Of a stretch of DNA of 64,000 nt, positions 62,203-64,000 are shown piece after piece. The stretch's first letter is position 1; every line of letters begins with the position of its first letter. The position numbers and the translations under genes were made by a program. The notes below the pieces were generated by a model. That model was not told where the DNA came from, searched no databases, and worked only from the letters and a program-made list of their open reading frames with translations. The DNA is from Deltaproteobacteria bacterium (GTDB lineage Bacteria > Myxococcota > B64-G9). Location: NCBI GenBank assembly GCA_019307065.1, contig JAFDKH010000020.1, positions 1 to 64,000 of the forward strand, in the 5' to 3' direction.

Positions 62203-63228
62203 TCAGGCCAGGTGGTACTTCTCGCGCAGCCGCGTCGAGAGCAGGCTGGTTGCCGAAAAGGCCTTTTCTACGGTCTTTTCGCCGTCCGGATTCACCAGAC
62301 AACAGGTCGCCGGCGACAGCATGCTGCGCGACAATAGGAATTCCCGGTCAATCCCCCGGCTGGTGAGTTCCTGCCAAATCTCTTCCAGGCGTTCTTCGAG
62401 TGAATTCAGGTTCTCGCTTTCAAACGGCTCGAAATTGGCCGGTACGATTCCCCAAACCAGCACGCCGCCCCTGTCCAGGAATCGCTTAATCGAGGCTGAG
62501 TATTTTGAAAAAATCTCGCCGTTGGAATAGACATCGAGCGACAGGATATCGAGGTCTTGTCCCAGCAGGAAATCCCAGTCGGGATTGCCGCACAGATGCA
62601 CTCCGCGCGGCCTTTCAATCATTGAAAAAAAGTTCTCCATATCGGGTCTGGCCGCCTGGTCTGAGTAACCCGACAGCGCGCTGAAAATGAATTGCAGCCC
62701 GGGCTCGTCGACGAACATGAAAGCATCGGGGTGCAGTTGTTTGAGTCGGGATAATTGAGAGTTGACTCGCTTGGCCATGAATTCGAGCAAAAAAGGCCGA
62801 ACCGTATCGTCAAATATGATTGGGCGATCGTCCTGGTCGAGAACATTGAACCCGAAACTTATCGGTCCTTCCATTTGGCCGCGGATAGATTTGCGATCAG
62901 AAAAATCGTGCTCGAGGAAACGATGATAGACTGACGAATAGGTCCGGCTGATATCGAAATACTCGAGTTCTTCAAAATGGGCCAGGCAATCTTCCAATTC
63001 GGCGATAAATTTATCCATCGAAAACCGCAGGGTCCTCTTTTCGAAGTCGACAACCGCGCCGGGAAAGTGCTCGGAAGCCTGGACATACATGTCCTCGTAA
63101 TAACTGTAATGGGGCAACTGCGGCCAGAAAGGAACGTCCAGCCCAAGCGCCATTTCTAAAGCCCGATCGACATTCTTATGAGGCATGACCGCCATGGCCG
63201 TGGTCAGCAAATCTCCAGGTATCGGCAT
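62203..63228 (-). CDS. UroD/MetE-like superfamily protein
   Basis: 341 residues with the TIM-barrel pattern of the uroporphyrinogen decarboxylase and cobalamin-independent methionine synthase superfamily. Markers include VDEPGLQF, GVHLCGNPDW, LSLDVYSN and LSPATCCL, with His/Cys residues placed like the MetE zinc ligands. The ATG at 63228 follows AAAGG by seven bases and is preferred over 63267. The substrate is not known; a methyltransferase on a thiol is the family expectation. Divergent from the NapH-like gene. Confidence 0.72.
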   Translation of the reverse strand: MPIPGDLLTTAMAVMPHKNVDRALEMALGLDVPFWPQLPHYSYYEDMYVQASEHFPGAVVDFEKRTLRFSMDKFIAELEDCLAHFEELEYFDISRTYSSVYHRFLEHDFSDRKSIRGQMEGPISFGFNVLDQDDRPIIFDDTVRPFLLEFMAKRVNSQLSRLKQLHPDAFMFVDEPGLQFIFSALSGYSDQAARPDMENFFSMIERPRGVHLCGNPDWDFLLGQDLDILSLDVYSNGEIFSKYSASIKRFLDRGGVLVWGIVPANFEPFESENLNSLEERLEEIWQELTSRGIDREFLLSRSMLSPATCCLVNPDGEKTVEKAFSATSLLSTRLREKYHLA

Positions 63229-63358
63229 TGGGCTGCCTTTCTGTATGATGACTGCGAACTTGATCATAACATAACACTGATTTTGTCAGCATAAGTTGCT
63301 GTAATAAACCAGATTACGGTTTCAAACAGCAACTAATGCCAGGTATCATTCGGTCAAG

Positions 63359-64000
63359 ATGGGCGCACCGAACAAGGATGATATAATTACCGACAATCCT
63401 GGCAGGAATCAGCTGGTAGTATCCCTTGCTGCAGCTTCCTTGACTGCCGGTTTACTATCGGCCGTGCAGCTTGCCGTCGAGCAACCACGCCTGCTTCTAC
63501 TGGATAGATTCTATTCGGGGGCTGGTTGGGCCGAAGTCTTGCTTTTGACGCTCTACTCAGGCTTTCTTGCCAAAAAATTCTGCGACCCGCAACAGGCCCG
63601 CATCTGGCGCCCCAGGATCTGGCGAATTTTCTCGGTTGTCTTTTTCGCTCAGTTGATTATCGGCCTTTGCGGCGTTGATCACTTCTTGATGACCGGCAAC
63701 CTGCACCTGCCGATTCCGGCTATGATTGCCGCAGGCCCCTTATATCGCGGCAGCGGATTTTTCATGCCGATCCTGTTCCTGTCCACAATCATACTAGTTG
63801 GGCCGGCCTGGTGCAGCCACCTGTGTTATATCGGCGCCTGGGACGATCTGGCCGCTCGGGCCCGCAAGAGGCCCCAAGCGCCCTGGCGTTGGCAAACAGC
63901 TGTGCGTATATCCCTACTGCTGCTGGTCGTGGCTGCGGCGATCTTGCTGAGAATGCTCGGCGCGACACCCGGCCTGGCAGCTTCAATTGCGATCGCCTTC
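63359..64000 (+). CDS. NapH-like membrane protein with 4Fe-4S motif, cut by the window edge
   Basis: The frame opens at the ATG at 63359 and runs to the window end without a stop (214 codons). Several membrane helices are present, along with the segment GPLYRGSGFFMPILF and the metal-binding WCSHLCYIGAWDD, as in NapH/NosR-type polyferredoxin membrane subunits (COG0348). It likely carries electrons across the inner membrane. The C-terminal ferredoxin domain, if any, lies beyond the edge. No ribosome binding site stands out. Confidence 0.78.
   Translation, partial: MGAPNKDDIITDNPGRNQLVVSLAAASLTAGLLSAVQLAVEQPRLLLLDRFYSGAGWAEVLLLTLYSGFLAKKFCDPQQARIWRPRIWRIFSVVFFAQLIIGLCGVDHFLMTGNLHLPIPAMIAAGPLYRGSGFFMPILFLSTIILVGPAWCSHLCYIGAWDDLAARARKRPQAPWRWQTAVRISLLLLVVAAAILLRMLGATPGLAASIAIAF

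Overview
The window reads as a chromosome segment of an uncultured Gram-negative bacterium of the broad deltaproteobacterial sort (Myxococcota/Desulfobacterota-like). The sequence-level reasons are the many secreted lipoproteins with lipoboxes, including thrombospondin-type-3 and FG-GAP/Cys-rich ones, FHA and PP2C signalling proteins, two sigma54 activators, a caspase operon under an ECF sigma factor, and enzymes typical of anaerobic or respiratory metabolism (HgdC/BcrA-like activator, YedF, Rieske/cytochrome b/octaheme cytochrome c, NapH-like protein). This placement is inference; there is no rRNA, and I recognised no tRNA.

Layout. 0-3.4 kb: HgdC/BcrA-like ATPase, FHA protein, NtrC-type regulator, ACT-domain protein. 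3.5-6.6 kb: PEP/pyruvate-binding protein and glutamate dehydrogenase. 6.8-13.6 kb: a tightly overlapping operon of a 5'-nucleotidase-like lipoprotein, an HzsA-related cytochrome and a HEAT protein, plus a large lipoprotein of unknown function. 13.7-21.1 kb: PP2C phosphatase, a broken branched-chain aminotransferase (ilvE), TrmH, a TPR protein, a membrane protein, and a giant FG-GAP lipoprotein. 21.2-28.7 kb: a methyltransferase and a convergent sphingosine-1-phosphate-lyase-like enzyme, separated by a 4.6-kb Fe/Mn module (mntP, outer-membrane protein, feoB, DtxR-FeoA). The module is bracketed by two diverged copies of the methyltransferase/lyase junction. 28.7-31.4 kb: a broken FGGY sugar kinase and a HigBA toxin-antitoxin pair. 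31.6-35.1 kb: thrombospondin-repeat lipoprotein. 35.3-39.6 kb: a structured leader followed by ECF sigma, anti-sigma-like protein, caspase and lipoprotein genes. 39.7-43.8 kb: a DUF4956/CotH/VTC operon. 43.8-52 kb: M3 peptidase, HAD lipoprotein, a sigma54 activator facing a sigma54 promoter, radical SAM enzyme, bestrophin-like protein. 52.4-58 kb: YedF, a caspase-fold protein without catalytic residues, an asparagine-synthetase/AsnRS-like protein, and an rrf2-cysK-epsC cysteine operon. 58.1-62.2 kb: Rieske, cytochrome b, octaheme cytochrome c, an unknown protein and an Rrf2 regulator. 62.2-64 kb: a MetE/UroD-like protein and a NapH-like membrane protein running off the end.

The strongest candidates for something new are these. 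(1) The Fe/Mn module between two alleles of one gene junction, in which every coding difference is synonymous. (2) The ECF sigma, anti-sigma, caspase and lipoprotein operon behind a nested-stem leader, with a second, catalytically dead caspase homologue 14 kb away. (3) The CotH/VTC/DUF4956 envelope-phosphate module. (4) A complete sigma54 circuit: divergent activator, 14-bp palindrome about 115 bp upstream, and a GG-N10-GC promoter driving a lipoprotein with a duplicated hairpin-like domain. Two conserved enzymes (ilvE and the FGGY kinase) carry internal out-of-frame deletions, which need checking as real decay or assembly error.
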